Notes: generated from the letters alone by a model not told the origin. A stretch of DNA of 64,000 nt from Homarus americanus (GCF_018991925.1 NW_024725489.1:8732255-8796254); one strand, 5' to 3'. Counted from the stretch's first letter, positions 1 through 13,454 are shown. Numbers and translations are program-made.

Positions 1-996
1 ATTTTTAAATGTCTGTACATACGTGTTGCGCTGATGCAGCATTTCTTGGCTAGATAGGACAATGTCATGTCTAACACCTTGAATGTTGCCACACCTGGTA
101 GTAGCCTGCTTTTCATGATCTCCCATGAAGTAGATGTGGAGGAACTTTGGCTGCTCATCTTCCAGTGGTAAGAGGGATCCTGCTTTGTGATAGACTTGAC
201 CCTGGACTTTGAATGTGGGCATGTATCCGTGCTCACGAACTACTCTGGTAGCTCCAAAGGATGTCATCTGGAAGCATGAATTGTACTTGCGTATATTTTC
301 CAAGAAGTGTTTTGACTCTGGTGTTGTTCCCAGCATGAGAGCCTTCAATGGTTGTGGTGGTTTTTCCAAATTTGGCAGTCGTACTTTCCCACGAGAGCAG
401 CACAGACCAGCAGATTCTCCTTTGTACTTCTTTGCACCGTAGTGTTCACATTTCTTATCCATGTTGCCAATGACAACAGAGGGATACTTTTCATATTCTG
501 TCTCATTATCATAGTTAAATGCTGCTGTTGCAAGTGGATGCCACTGTGTATTCTTTTTTAGAATTCTGGATCCCGCAGCTCTCTGTCTATCAGCATTCAA
601 ACGAATTTCACGCACTTGATCATGTTCTTGAGAACGTCTTTCTGCTGTTTGCTGTCTGTCAGCATTAAGACGGGATTCCCTTTCCTGATCTGTTTCCTGT
701 GACCGTCTTGCAGCTGTTCGCTCTCTGTCAGTATTATGACTGGATTCCCTTTCCTGATCTGCTTCCTGTGACCGACGTTCCGCTGTTCCCACTCTGGCAG
801 CATTAAGACGGGGTTCCCTTTCCTGATCTGTTTCCTGTGACAGACTTGCTGTTTTTCGCTCTCTGTTAGTTTGTAAACGTGCAGCACGTTGTGGCCTTGA
901 TTAACTTGATCTTGATTGCTGCTTTCTCAGTGCATCTCTCTGTCTTCTTTCAAGAATTGACAGCCTTGGTCGTTTCTTTGGAGGAATTTTGTTCAG
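1..996 (-). pseudogene. Helitron replicase/helicase, N-terminal part (runs off window)
   Basis: Read on the minus strand, the frame is open from 996 down to position 1 except for one TAA at 901-903, and continues beyond the window. The N-terminus carries a basic PPKKRPR stretch (nuclear-localisation-like), then three to four copies of an Arg/Glu-rich repeat of about 24 residues (core SQETDQERE). After this come a Cys-containing segment (KKCEHYGAKKY, GLCCSRGKVRLP) and blocks such as SKHFLENIRKYNSCFQMTS and TFKVQGQVYHKAGSLLP, which are typical of the region before the Helitron-like N domain of Rep/Pif1-type Helitron proteins. The catalytic Rep HUH motif and the helicase would lie outside the window. 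No clear start ATG is seen, because stops close the frame at 997-999. The in-frame stop suggests a decayed copy, although a short intron near 900-1000 is not excluded. Confidence 0.75.
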
Positions 997-1750
997 TTAG
1001 ATTTTATCTTAATTTTTTTTTTCAGAGAGATTACAATCCTTCCTTCCCTAGGCAATGCTGGGAACAAACAGTGGCTCAAGCTAGTAAGCTATGAAACAAC
1101 GCCCCAACAGTCCCTCGGCAAAAAGTTGCCATGTACCACCGACGCTCTTTTTTTTTATTTATATAGAGACGCTCTTTCAGTTATTTAAATAGATGGCCTT
1201 GGGAAGGAATAGATTTACTAAGGTAGGACATAACGACATTGATTTAGCTCTGTGAAATATCGTACTTTTGGCATACCTCGTAGGAATGGACTACCTACCT
1301 ACCTACCTCCCTTGTTAGAATGGACAGCCTAGAAAAGTTAGAGATCAAAGAAAAGTAAGCTGTAATGAGAGAGAGCATAAGGATAAAATTAGCTATAATA
1401 CGTGGGATGGGATACAACTTTTCAACCTCTGTGTGGTGTAATGGATGGGGGTTAGATGCAGAGAAAAGTAAGCCATAATGAAAGAGAACCTAATGATCAA
1501 AATAGCTGTAAATCATAGGAAGGAATACGACTTTTCTACGTGTGTGCGTCCGGGCTAACCGTTAGTCTCTCTCTCTCTTTCTCTGGTTCTCTCAGGCGTG
1601 TCCGGTCGGGTCTGGTTGGGTGTGTCGGATCTGGTTGGTTGGAGTTTTTTTGAGATCCCCACATGACACTTGCTATCCATGCCAAGTTTGGTCCAGATCC
1701 GTAAAGTAGTTTCCGAAATTCTCGTGCGGACACACAGACAGACTTCTTTG

Positions 1751-1751
<1 letters not shown>
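1..1751 (-). mobile_element. Helitron, 5' half
   Basis: The element holds the replicase fragment and about 750 bp of upstream non-coding DNA. On the minus strand, the segment 1751-1660 begins beside a TA array and reads through a CTGTCTGTGTGTCCGCACG-type stretch and a CGGAAACTACTTTACGGATC block. This resembles the 5' leader of animal Helitrons. Related leaders occur at 56021-56095 and 62800-62865. The true terminus lies somewhere in the TA run, so the exact boundary is uncertain. The stretch 1000-1660 holds no other gene that I recognise. Confidence 0.55.
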
Positions 1752-1803
<52 letters not shown>

Positions 1804-1806
<3 letters not shown>

Positions 1807-1877
1807 CAACCCGGACGAACCCACTGCCCAGGAGCACATGACTGTGACCTGGGAACGCTAACCGCTGGACCACCAGG

Positions 1878-1878
<1 letters not shown>
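1804..1878 (-). mobile_element. tRNA-like SINE head between TA arrays
   Basis: On the minus strand this contains a box-A-like TGGTCCAGCGGTTAGCG, a middle part TAGCGTTCCCAGGTCACAG, and a weak box-B-like GGGTTCGTCCGGG. The segment 55319-55401 (minus) carries the same TAGCGTTCCCTGGTCACAC core and a better box B (GGGATCGAGTCCTGGC), again between TA arrays. A shared tRNA-derived SINE head is the simplest reading. Stem pairing is poor, so a functional tRNA is unlikely. Confidence 0.5.
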
Positions 1879-2262
<384 letters not shown>

Positions 2263-2621
2263 TTTTCGTCTTTACACGAAACCCATTGGAATTCTTTTGG
2301 AGGTTAATTATTGAATGGTAATGCAGTGGAAGGACCCTCAGAATACCGAATCAGAAAACATAATTAATTTTGTTACTTTTAGTATTTACCATGACCTGGA
2401 CTGGTGTTCCTGAGATTGGGGTTAAAGACTTACAACAATAGGTAATTATTGGTTGCACAGGACAACAGTTCACTTGGATTGATCCCTCAACACATCTTAC
2501 GTCACTAGACACCAAAATCATCAGTGTAGGAATATATTACACTGGTCCCATTTAGAGCTCACAATGACACAATAATTACCCAAGACCTTTGCATGTCCCT
2601 GTATGCACCTTGCATCACAAT
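2263..2621. other. No gene recognised
   Basis: No convincing frame. A short block (about 2310-2370) resembles 4950-4990 (both contain a GGTAATG-CAGTGGAAG pattern), so the stretch is probably decayed repeat. Confidence 0.4.
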
Positions 2622-3182
2622 TGTAACCGCTCATTGGAGCAATTGTGGCTGTGCAGGACAATAAGACCCTCTAAGTTGACGCAAAGAATATAATTCGGTC
2701 AAAACCTGTTGAATACATCTCATATGTACCAACTGCTGATACATCAGGACACACAGTTTGAACAATATGATCAATGTACAACAATTATTCAAGTCGTTTA
2801 GTGTTCTCAGAGGACTCAACAGTTAACAATCACACTCACGTGTTATGGGTCTAGGTGTAGACCAACGAAAACAAAGACGATGTCCTACAGGAGAAATGCT
2901 GGCTGACGAGAATCAGATGTTGCCTCTACAGGAGAAGGTGATGGTCTGCCCTCAGCCTGTCTCTCGTGGGCAGCTGTGGGCCCGTCTGGTCAACGCGTTT
3001 ATCATTCCGGTCGCTTAGTCAGCTATCTTAGTTGTAAACAGTCTCGTCGCTCCACCTCTCTACCTCCTTCTCTAACCCCATCTCATCTTCACTTCTTCCT
3101 GTCTCCCTCCTATTTCTTCTATTCTGCCTGTATCTTCACGTACACAAGTTGCTGACGCGCACAATTGTGCGTGGCGGTAACA
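2622..3182 (-). repeat. BEL/Pao-type 3' LTR
   Basis: The plus strand begins TGTAACCGC and ends GCGGTAACA, so the LTR has imperfect 9-bp inverted ends and the usual TG...CA termini. On the minus strand a purine run (GACATGGGGAG) lies directly before its first base, as expected of a polypurine tract. A BEL/Pao pol remnant sits immediately upstream in the same orientation. Length is 561 bp. The matching 5' LTR was not found in the window. Confidence 0.65.
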
Positions 3183-3735
3183 CTCCCCATGTCGGGCTTT
3201 GCTCGAAATCACAGCCTATCATTAGATTCGCTCTCGCCGACCCCTTCCAACAAGCAGAGTCTCGTCGCTGGGCATATTAACACTGAGACATTTGTCTTCA
3301 CTTTGACACTTCGCACCAGTCCATCTTCGCTCGGTATTGCCTCCATGGATCTATCGCCTGTGGTGGGCAACGTCTTCGGATTCTTCCGTAGTATGTGAAG
3401 CGGCGTTAGTGTTTCTAGATTCTTTGGGTCGTCGGACACTGGGTTGATGGGCTTTCCGTTGACGATCTCTTCTACGATGCAGAACGTAGTGTTAAGTCGT
3501 TCATCCTCTAGTGTCTGCGTGCTCACCACTCCCTGGAGGACCTTCCTTACAGTGCGGAATTGTCGCTCCCACACCGCACCCATATGAGAGGCTGTCGGGG
3601 AATGAACTGCCATTCTGTTGTTTCTGAAGGAGGGCATTCCCGACCTTGTCACTGTTGTTTCAGCCACTCACCGCCTTTCTATAAACCTTTTAATCCACGC
3701 TACGGTCTTCAGAAGTTGATGCCATGGGGAGTACC
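3183..3735 (-). pseudogene. BEL/Pao pol remnant (integrase C-terminal region)
   Basis: The minus-strand frame 3667-3209 contains SPTASHMGAVWERQFRTV and LQGVVSTQTLEDERLNT, then CIVEEIVNGKPI and PVSDDPKNLETLTPLH. This series belongs to the end of the Pao integrase and the following conserved C-terminal domain. After LTPLHIL the frame passes almost directly to SEDGLVRSVKVKT, whereas family members normally have several tens of residues between these blocks (the 'W-R-R-W' region). This indicates an in-frame internal deletion. A fragment upstream (KTVAWIKRFIE, about 3680-3715) lies in a different frame. The remnant ends at the polypurine tract of the LTR, so this is the 3' end of a decayed element. 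Confidence 0.75.
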
Positions 3736-4242
3736 TGGCCCATTGCTTATCGAGGATACCCTCCCCCTGGCCAGCTCTCCCCTACAGCATTGTGTTTTCC
3801 GCGAGCAAGCTTGACGCTCAGAAGTACTTTCCTGCTCCCCTGGTGAGATGTTCCTGGCTCCGAGGCTAAGGTGAGCGCTTGGAGTCCTCCTCGAGTATGT
3901 AGCGTTTCTCCGTCAGTTTCAGAGGAAGGTCGTGTCTCCAATAGCGAAAACGTCCTTCCGTGATCTTCTGTGTTGCCCTTACTTCGTAGTCGGTTCATAC
4001 CTTCGGTGGCGTTCTGCAACATGGCTGTCATGTGAGTGAACATCTACTGCATCTGTTGGTATTGCTCACATAATTCCACTTCAATGTTTAGTGGGTCTCA
4101 TATTTTTGAACTGTCTTAACATGACTAGTTACGTCTCCCTTTCTTCTAAGCTCCTCTTATGTTTGCGGTGGTGTTGGTGCGTGGATTAGTGGATGTCATG
4201 TTTTTGACCTGACCTTATGTTTTGTAAGGTCACCTTGTGTAC
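3736..4242. other. No gene recognised
   Basis: A 98-codon minus-strand frame (4043-3750) has no recognisable domain. It may be a degenerate continuation of the BEL/Pao element. Confidence 0.35.
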
Positions 4243-4253
4243 ATAAGCCTCTC

Positions 4254-4618
4254 TGGGGGGCGCCGGTGGTAGAACTGTACCGCATTTGCCTCGCAAACGA
4301 GATGTCACGGGTTCGATTCGCGGGCCGGTGGAAAAGTTGTTTTGACATTCTTCCTAGCCCTCATTGGTCCCTGTTGTAAATCCAAAGTTGCGAATTCGTA
4401 TTCAGGGAAAGTTGTTGGAGCTTCCAATAACTTGATGACATAAAACCATTGACTCTTCAGGCTTCTATGCCCTTGACTCTTCAGGCTTCTACGCCCTTAA
4501 CTCATGAGACATAAAGGCAAACATGAACTTAGCATGCTTCCCTGTTGGGAGCTGTAAACGCTTCTGAGCTTCACCTTACACAGGATGTAGGGGGGGGGGG
4601 GTGTCCAATAAAAAAAAA
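4254..4618 (+). mobile_element. tRNA-derived SINE with perfect target-site duplication
   Basis: The 11-bp ATAAGCCTCTC occurs exactly on both sides (4243-4253 and 4619-4629). The 5' head (4254-4332) is tRNA-like: box-A-like GGTGGTAGAACTG, an anticodon-loop-like CTCGCAA, and a good box B, GGGTTCGATTCG. A body of about 240 bp follows, including a short tandem repeat (TTGACTCTTCAGGCTTCTA twice, 4450-4490), a G run (4591-4601) and an A-rich tail (4609-4619). Perfect flanking repeats mark a fairly young insertion. The head most resembles tRNA-Ala, but the stem is imperfect. Confidence 0.85.
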
Positions 4619-4629
4619 ATAAGCCTCTC

Positions 4630-6741
<2,112 letters not shown>

Positions 6742-7039
6742 GCCATGTTGAAACCTGCTGATCCACACACGCGTCTACACTTAAATACCTCCAAATACAG
6801 ACTCTGGGTTTGAGAATTGAGAGCACTCTGTATTGGACATGAACTCTAGCCTCCAGCCAATCAGCACAGTTATGTATATGACGTCACACTCACAGGTCAC
6901 TACGATTGGCTCACGCCTTGCAGTCATCACTAGGGTACTGTGAGCTTAGCACGAATACTTAGGCAGGTATTTTTGGTGGGAATATATGTTTTCACTCAAA
7001 CAAGATATAAGTTACTCTAAAATCAAGGCACTATTACAA
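6742..7039. other. No gene recognised
   Basis: Mixed-composition DNA with no convincing frame or repeat match in the window. Confidence 0.4.
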
Positions 7040-7445
7040 CGTCTAATAGGATGAACACGTGATGATGCATATCTTTTTGGGCAAAAATGTGATGGTGCAC
7101 ATCTTTTAGGGTCAAAATGTGATGGTGCAAGTCTTGTAGGCTGAACACATGATGGTGCACATCTTTTAGGGTTAAAATGTGATGGTGCAAGTCACGTAGG
7201 CTGAACACATGATGGTGCAAGTCTTGTAGGGTGAACACGTGATCGTGTACATCTTTTAGGGTGAACACGTGATGGTGCAAGTCTTGTAGGGTAAACACGT
7301 GATGTTGCACATCTTGTAGGGTGAACGCGTGGTGGTCAACGTCTTATAGGGTGCAAACGTCTCTTAGGGTGAACACGTGATGGTGCGCGCCTCTTAGGGT
7401 GAACACGTGATGGCGCAGGTCTCTTAGGGTGAACACGTGATGGTA
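7040..7445. repeat. 30-bp minisatellite
   Basis: About 13 units with the core GGGTGAACACGTGATGGTGC followed by a variable half (AAGTCTTGTA, ACATCTTTTA, or a shortened CGCCTCTTA). The period is 30 bp in most of the array and slightly shorter at the right end. Because 30 is a multiple of three, the minus strand stays open as a 10-residue repeat (HHHVFTLQDL type). Nothing else suggests that it is translated. Confidence 0.9.
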
Positions 7446-8315
7446 CACTGAATATATGTCATTTGTAAGATGTATGGTGCTACCTCCTGCATGAGCACCA
7501 GTATCTTGTAAGGTTTAATGTGGGTTTATTTTCAACTCCCAGAAGTTTTGGCAATTATCTTATGTCATCTTTGTTATTTTCGAAACCCTTTTATAAAATA
7601 TTTATCTTAAAGTTGTGTAGTCTATCTTATCAACTATCCACTTTATGTGAAACGTGTCCAATTTTTACGTACGTAGACAATGGACAAGTTTTTTTTATTG
7701 TTTCCCTTTAGCATTGTTTTGATTTCTATCCTCTTTCATATTATATACTGTAATATAGTAATTAATTAATTTGAAATTTGTCACGGTTGCATGTACAGTA
7801 GGTTCTTGCATGCAGTATCACCGTATCACTGAAGTACTGTACTAGATTTTTTTGTGAAAACAAAATCTGTTTTACCGTTGTTATTTCCAGTTCGCCATAT
7901 ATTTTCAAACTTTACAAACTTTTTACATGTAAAATGAAAATATAAATTTAGTATTATATTGGGTTTTATGTAATGAATATTAGACAACTGTGTTCGTCCT
8001 CCATTTTACGGTGTCGCTCTATATTTCCTCCCACTCCGTTCTTTCTTTCATCCACTTCCGTCTTCCCTGACTACCCCTATCTTCTCCATTTTCTCCATAA
8101 ATTCTTAATCCTCTTTCCTTTATCTTCTTCCATTCCTTCCCTTTTTCATCTTCTTTCCTACAATTATTTCATTGCATTCACTGCGTTTTAATGTGACCGT
8201 CACATTTCAATTTGCCTATATCAAAAAGAATTTTGCAAAGCTTAAAACATTTTCGCCAAGACCCTGTAATATTCCACAATTCCTTCCTGTACAAAATATT
8301 TAATCACTTTCTTAG
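7446..8315. other. AT-rich DNA, no gene recognised
   Basis: Probably intron or flank upstream of the cadherin exon. A pyrimidine-rich stretch lies at 8030-8160. Confidence 0.4.
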
Positions 8316-8711
8316 GAACATTAAGAACTGGAAATGAGACTGTGGCCTTCAGGGAGGTCAGCCAACTGGTTCCAGTTCCTGTCAATGAAGATGGAGGAAA
8401 AAAGGATCAATTTATCAGCGGGAAAAATACTATAACGGCAGTCACCAGTAATGTACAAGCTGTGGTTCTTGAAAAACGAGCTTCTAGCACCTCACCCACT
8501 GCACCTTCTACAACAACATGCGCAACAGCTGTATACCCTGCTTCAGTATGTCTACCAACTTCATGTTCTGCTGCACCAACCGGATCACCACAGGTCGTCA
8601 TTGGTGCTGGTGTGAACTCTGCGCAACTTTTATTGGCTGAGGATGACCTCAGAGCCTATGCTTATGAAGGAGATGGGTCCCCTTCTGGGTCTTTGAGCTC
8701 CACTGTTTTAG
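8316..8711 (+). CDS. Internal exon of a classical cadherin (cytoplasmic tail)
   Basis: An open frame lies between a good 3' splice site (ATCACTTTCTTAG, AG at 8314-8315) and a good donor (TTTTAG/GTCAGTAAG, GT at 8712-8713). It encodes about 131 residues beginning near TLRTGNETVAFREVSQLVP. The end contains DDLRAYAYEGDGSPSGSLSS, which matches the acidic 'DYEGxGSxxxSLSS' motif that classical cadherins use to bind beta-catenin. The middle (about 45 residues rich in Ser, Thr, Pro and Ala) is linker-like. Members of the family are membrane adhesion proteins; only the cytoplasmic part is seen here. No second exon was found in the window, so flanking introns must be large, or this is an exon fragment. 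An alternative acceptor exists at 8351-8352. No inactivating change is visible. Confidence 0.7.
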
Positions 8712-9082
8712 GTCAGTAAGATAAATTGAAGTATACTGCTTAGGGGAACGTCACTAGTAGATAAGTGCAATTTGCCACATTTGAATGAAAATATAGACGT
8801 TTAGAATAACAAACTAAGACTTTCAGGGTATGTTCAAGAGACTCCCTCGTTAATATACCAAAATTCCCAAAACATAAAAGACATAAAATTAAATAACACG
8901 TTTCTCAGATTTTAACTTTTGTTTGGGCAAAAATCACTATCATGGGCCATAGTTTGTGCTCTGCATGATCAGTACCCCAGATACACGTAAATTTGCCTAT
9001 AACACAACAACTCCAGTTAAAATTGAAATAAAGGGAACAAATATGCGTATGGTTTTAAATACCTATTTCCCCAAATGAGACA
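8712..9082. other. Presumed intron, no feature recognised
   Basis: Starts with the donor GTCAGTAAG. No recognisable repeat before the MITE. Confidence 0.4.
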
Positions 9083-9261
9083 AACCCTCTTTTGTGATTG
9101 TTTCACAAATTTATGCGGTTGCAGTTGCAAAGCTTCGTGATATGTCACGAAGCTTTGCAACTGCGACCGCAACCACATAAATTATCACAACCGCCACAAC
9201 CGAAACAACCGCAAGAACCCACGCGGTTGTCGCGTTTGTGAAACAATCACAAAAAAGGGTT
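9083..9261. mobile_element. MITE with terminal and central palindromes
   Basis: The terminal inverted repeats 9083-9109 and 9235-9261 match at 26 of 27 positions (core TTGTGATTGTTTCACAAA). Inside, a second pair of 27-bp arms (9114-9140 and 9145-9171; core GTTGCAAAGCTTCGTGA) with a 4-bp spacer is complementary at 26 of 27. GCGGTTG units recur in the right half. Length is 179 bp with no coding capacity. Clear target duplications were not found, so the superfamily cannot be assigned. Confidence 0.8.
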
Positions 9262-9593
9262 GAGAGCTGAGAAATTCATTCGGCAGTGGGGCCCACCAAC
9301 CACTGTGTTGCCTTTATGTACGGACAGTTTCCTACAATAATAGATGCAGTGAACAATGTTTTTTAGATCTTTATAGTGATAAATCTTGAGTAACTTGCTT
9401 AATTACAGGTGACTATTTGTGACCTTTTTTCACACATGGAATGTAAACAAGTAGTAGTATTGGACAATCTGAGGAGCATAAACCTCTTATTTTCCCCCAT
9501 TAAAAAGCCAGAATTTGGGGCAAAACATGACTGTATTTTAATGCATGTCTAGTGCATACTATGGGATGTTTATATTCAAATTAATTGACATTT

Positions 9594-9725
9594 TGCAACC
9601 GCAACTGCGAAGCCTTGAAATCTGAGAGAGATAAAACCACACAGGAAAAGAGAAACACTGGAGCTAAAGTGTTTCTCTTTTTCAGTGTGTTTTTTTTTTC
9701 AAAGATTTGTCTTATCCACGTTTCC
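9594..9725. repeat. Penelope-type end in inverted arrangement
   Basis: GGAAAAGAGAAACACT (9650-9665) is followed by its near reverse complement AGTGTTTCTCTTTTTC (9668-9683). The right arm runs on into CAAAGATTTGTCTTATCCACG, the tail block seen at 1948-2035 and 4730-4752. A short GCAACCGCAACTGCGAAGC (9596-9614) resembles the core of the MITE at 9083-9261. Confidence 0.45.
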
Positions 9726-9954
9726 AGAAGAGAGCGGTTTGCTTTGTGTTTCCAGGAAGTTCTGCTATGATTTTATATGACCACTTCTGTGGAGGACACG
9801 TTTTCTATACGACGATGTCCCTCGCCCTTCGTACTGGGAACTACATCGTCTCAAACACATCACGAACATTGCATTACCGCTCCTTGATGTACAGTGAGAG
9901 AATGAAATATCTTCCCATTGTTTTGACGAATATATCATACAATGGTAAATATCA

Positions 9955-11165
9955 GACATGGGGCAATTACATTGGCAATGTAATCAATTACAATTACGAT
10001 CACATGGAAATTTTATGCCGACAATTACATTTATGATTACAATAAAAATGGATGTAATCAATTACGATTACGATTACACGATGCGTAATCATGATGCAAT
10101 CATGATTACCTCAAAAGGAATGTGCATAAATAAACGAATGTACCACAACAACTCAATTTGCTGTACTGTTTATCAACTTGGTATAAATAAGTCATATTTT
10201 CTGACAGATGAAAAAGGTAGACATACTGCATTATACATAATGGTGTGGGTATTTAATAGACAAGAAAATTCTAAATATTTGAAAGATTGATCTAAATTGT
10301 CATAAGATTAATATGGAAATTATAAATATAGAAATGTATCTGACCAAAATAACTCTTAAGTGTTCTGAAGTTCTGGAATATTGTTGACACTAATGCTTAT
10401 AAATATATTAGTTTAGCGCCCTGATACAATTAAATATGTGGTATACTGTATACTCAGATATACCCAATGCATTACTTTCATTAATGTAGATTATCGAAAC
10501 AATGCTCTCATATTTAATTTAAATTTAATATTCGTTTTTCCTTAGACAAAAATTTGACCTCAAATGTTTTAAGACATACTATGTCCATTTTATCGAAGAT
10601 AGTTTCAAGAATAAAAACGATCTAATGCTATTCATTTAAGCAAATTAAACGTACCGTATATATTACACATCAATAACAGTTAGAAAATATTGAGTGGTTA
10701 CACCTTCTCAGGACAGGGATATCTAAATTAAAACTTAATATTTTTGGTTGAACTTAATGAAAACTAGACTCTGGAAGGTTTTATCTCGAAGCTAGCACCT
10801 TCTCGGCCTGAAGATTAGGCCAGCAATACTGAATACTCTCAACAGGTGCTGAAGTTACTGGTACTACAAGGTAATGCATTGCAAGATTAGAGAAGACAGG
10901 CATGGATGCTTTGTCATATAAAGGACTGAATGTATCTGTAGATGACTGTACTGAAAAACGTGAGCTAGTATTGTAAGAAAAGGAAATGAAGTACTGGTAT
11001 GTATACTTATTATTGTTATCGTGAAAGTAAACATAATTATGATTACATTTTGAATGTAATCAAATACAATTACGATAACTTTGTCAGAAATAAGAATGTA
11101 ATCGATTACGATTACTTAAAAAACTGTAATGGATTGTAATCGATTACGATTACAGATTATGATTA
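9955..11165. repeat. Block bounded by GTAATC/GATTAC-rich palindromic ends
   Basis: Both ends are dense in TGTAATC, GATTAC and ATCGATTAC words in both orientations (9955-10110 and 11030-11165). These ends could fold on themselves and on each other. The middle (10110-11030) is AT-rich with no recognised frame. The arrangement suggests a non-autonomous DNA transposon, possibly hAT-related, but no transposase or target duplication is seen. Confidence 0.4.
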
Positions 11166-11199
11166 TCCTTTGTCTGGTCGACATTCGCATGTATGAAGC

Positions 11200-12480
11200 C
11201 TATGCACAGTTGGAAGAGGTCGCCGTTGACACCATTGACTATTTTGGGTAGTCAGGTTTCAATGTACAATACTTCGGCCAAAGCTGAGAAGATATTTCAT
11301 TCTCTAACAGTACAATGTGTACTGTGTACAAATGTGACCGTATGCTGCTGGTCGCTATCATACAACACGCTGAAGAAGGTAGCTACCATCAATTGTGTAC
11401 ATTACTGCAAATGGAACAGCACTGGATATCAAAGTTTCTAACACTGGAACAAAGGAGCTTTGTTTCCTTTCCGAGTGTAGGACGAGCGGCCAGCTCCTAT
11501 GTTAAATGTCCTGAAAGCTCGTCTTCCTTCCTGACAACGCAGACTATCCTGTGGATAGTCACGCTTGCCAAGAACCAAATGTTTTTTTCGTTGTAGACTC
11601 ATGTTGCTATACAACTTGCCTTCCATTGCCTTCATGGATGCGTCTCCAAATGACTGGTTGCTGTCATAGTTTACACCTTCGTTAGCAACAACGCCACTCG
11701 TCAAGGAGGTAAGGAGAAGTGAAGCCCGAGTGAGTGGTAGGTGTAACCAATTCAGTAAAGTTTTCACATCAGGAAGATCGTGACTTTATCGATACTCAGA
11801 TGTGGCTCCAGCCACCCCACTAACGCCTTCCATAACATAATTTAATTTGGATGTGTCAGGCATTGAATGAACTAATTTTTCTATAATGTAGAGCAAAATA
11901 TCACGCCCACGAGTCAGATCACCGGTTGTTTTCAAGGAATTTATGAGGACCTACTCTATCATCATGTATGATGTCAGTACCAGTACGTGTCACATTTTCG
12001 CACCGTGAAACTGCTGAGCCTGGTGAACCCATTGTATTTTTCTGGTTTCATTATAGTCTATAGCTTGAACAACTGCAGCATGTAAAACTGAGCTGAACTT
12101 CACAATGAAAGTGTCCAGCTCTTGCAGTTACGGTATCATTTATTATACACTGTACAGGTGGATCCTCCAGTCACTACAGCTTCATGATGCCAACAAGCTT
12201 AATATACTGATCCAACTGATTTTCAGTTCGGCCACACGAATCTGTATTTTCTAATATTCTGTCCAAGTAAGATACAATGCCCTGCAAGGCACTAGACTGT
12301 ACGACATCCTTCAATTTTGCACTGTTCTCATATAAAGGTACTAACATGTCTTCAGTTCATTCTTCAGAGTTCCATTAACAGTGGATGACTCAGGGAGCAG
12401 CGTTCCTAATGAATGTTGAGTGGGAATGTGTGTAAGGAAGCCACTGTCATATAAACGGTCACTCCCACAGTTCTTCGATG
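11200..12480 (-). pseudogene. FEN-like family copy i (N-terminal part)
   Basis: Decayed minus-strand copy of the family described at 14072-15645. The best-preserved part (11767-11438) reads SGVVANEGVNYDSNQSFG and MKAMEGK, followed by a basic MSLQRKKHLVLGKR. It aligns block by block with SGLVATENVNCYKALNVG, DEAIKGK and MKVKRTNRVKPI of copy ii. Downstream, in another frame, GSYLLQRVV and YGHICTQYT (about 11400-11310) correspond to the 'hydrophobic-LxRVVW' block of the family. The rest (11770-12480) is only faintly similar. The C-terminal two thirds are missing, cut near the GATTAC-rich block. It is not functional. Confidence 0.45.
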
Positions 12481-13454
12481 CCACTTCTGGCCATACTGTG
12501 TCGTATAGAACCCATAAATGGGAGAAAAAGGTGGAATCTTTCTAACCTGATAACGTCACGGATAAGAAGACTATCTAACCAAGTAACAAGATCAGTTTCA
12601 TTCCTTTTTTTACAGTCAAATGTGACTATGGTGCAAAATTATCCATATTTGTCCCATTTTTAGTAGCAATATAAAAGACATGTGTAGATTATGGAGATAT
12701 TGCTTTGACCGATATATAAAAATTTTCTTCAGTAAGATAGCGCAAAATCTATTAAGTTTCGTAGCATTTGTGGTGCACCCTAAGGTAAGTGGTCATGTCC
12801 ACAATTTTGAGGACCTTAAATACTTCCGAAAAAACTAAATTGTGGTAAAGTGTACCTTTCGCATTATTACTGAAGGATTTAAATTTGGAAACTTTTTGCA
12901 TTTATTGGATATGGGATTCATGAGCAAATCACATTAGCGGCATTCAAAGACTGGTAAATCAAATCAAAGATTGCAAGAATTCTGGCAAGCGAATGTTGTG
13001 GGACTTTCAATATAGTAATTAAGAGGGTCTCCTAAACACACCCTGAACTTTTGAGCCAGTTAATCTAAATGTCTATTTAAAAACGCAATGCACAACTATG
13101 GTACTGTATTGCTTTAAGATATACGTATTTGGTAGTTTGGCTGTCATTTTTTCTTTGCTAGTCATAACTTCCCTATTTCTCTTAAAATTTGCAACACAGT
13201 TGACAGTATCCTGCAGATGTATCTTTTGTTCTTGAGAACCAAAACACGTTTGAGGTTGTATTATTTGTTGATATGTTGCAAAAAAATAATGAAAACTTTC
13301 TTTTACCTATAATTTTACTAAAACTTGGTGGATGTTTAGTCTAGGCTACTGACTTTATAGGATCTTTCTGGTGTGACTACACCAGCGACTAAGGATTTCT
13401 TGAGACAAACAAATCTGTCTTAATTGATATGAAACTTATTCTAGTCAAATTAGG
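12481..13454. other. AT-rich DNA, no gene recognised
   Basis: No convincing frame on either strand. Confidence 0.4.

Noticed and set aside
4254..4332. A genuine tRNA gene (Ala-like)
   Set aside because: Stem pairing is poor, and the segment is the head of a SINE with a body, an A tail and target duplications.
7040..7445. CRISPR-like array
   Set aside because: Units are directly contiguous without unique spacers, in an animal genome context; it is a minisatellite.
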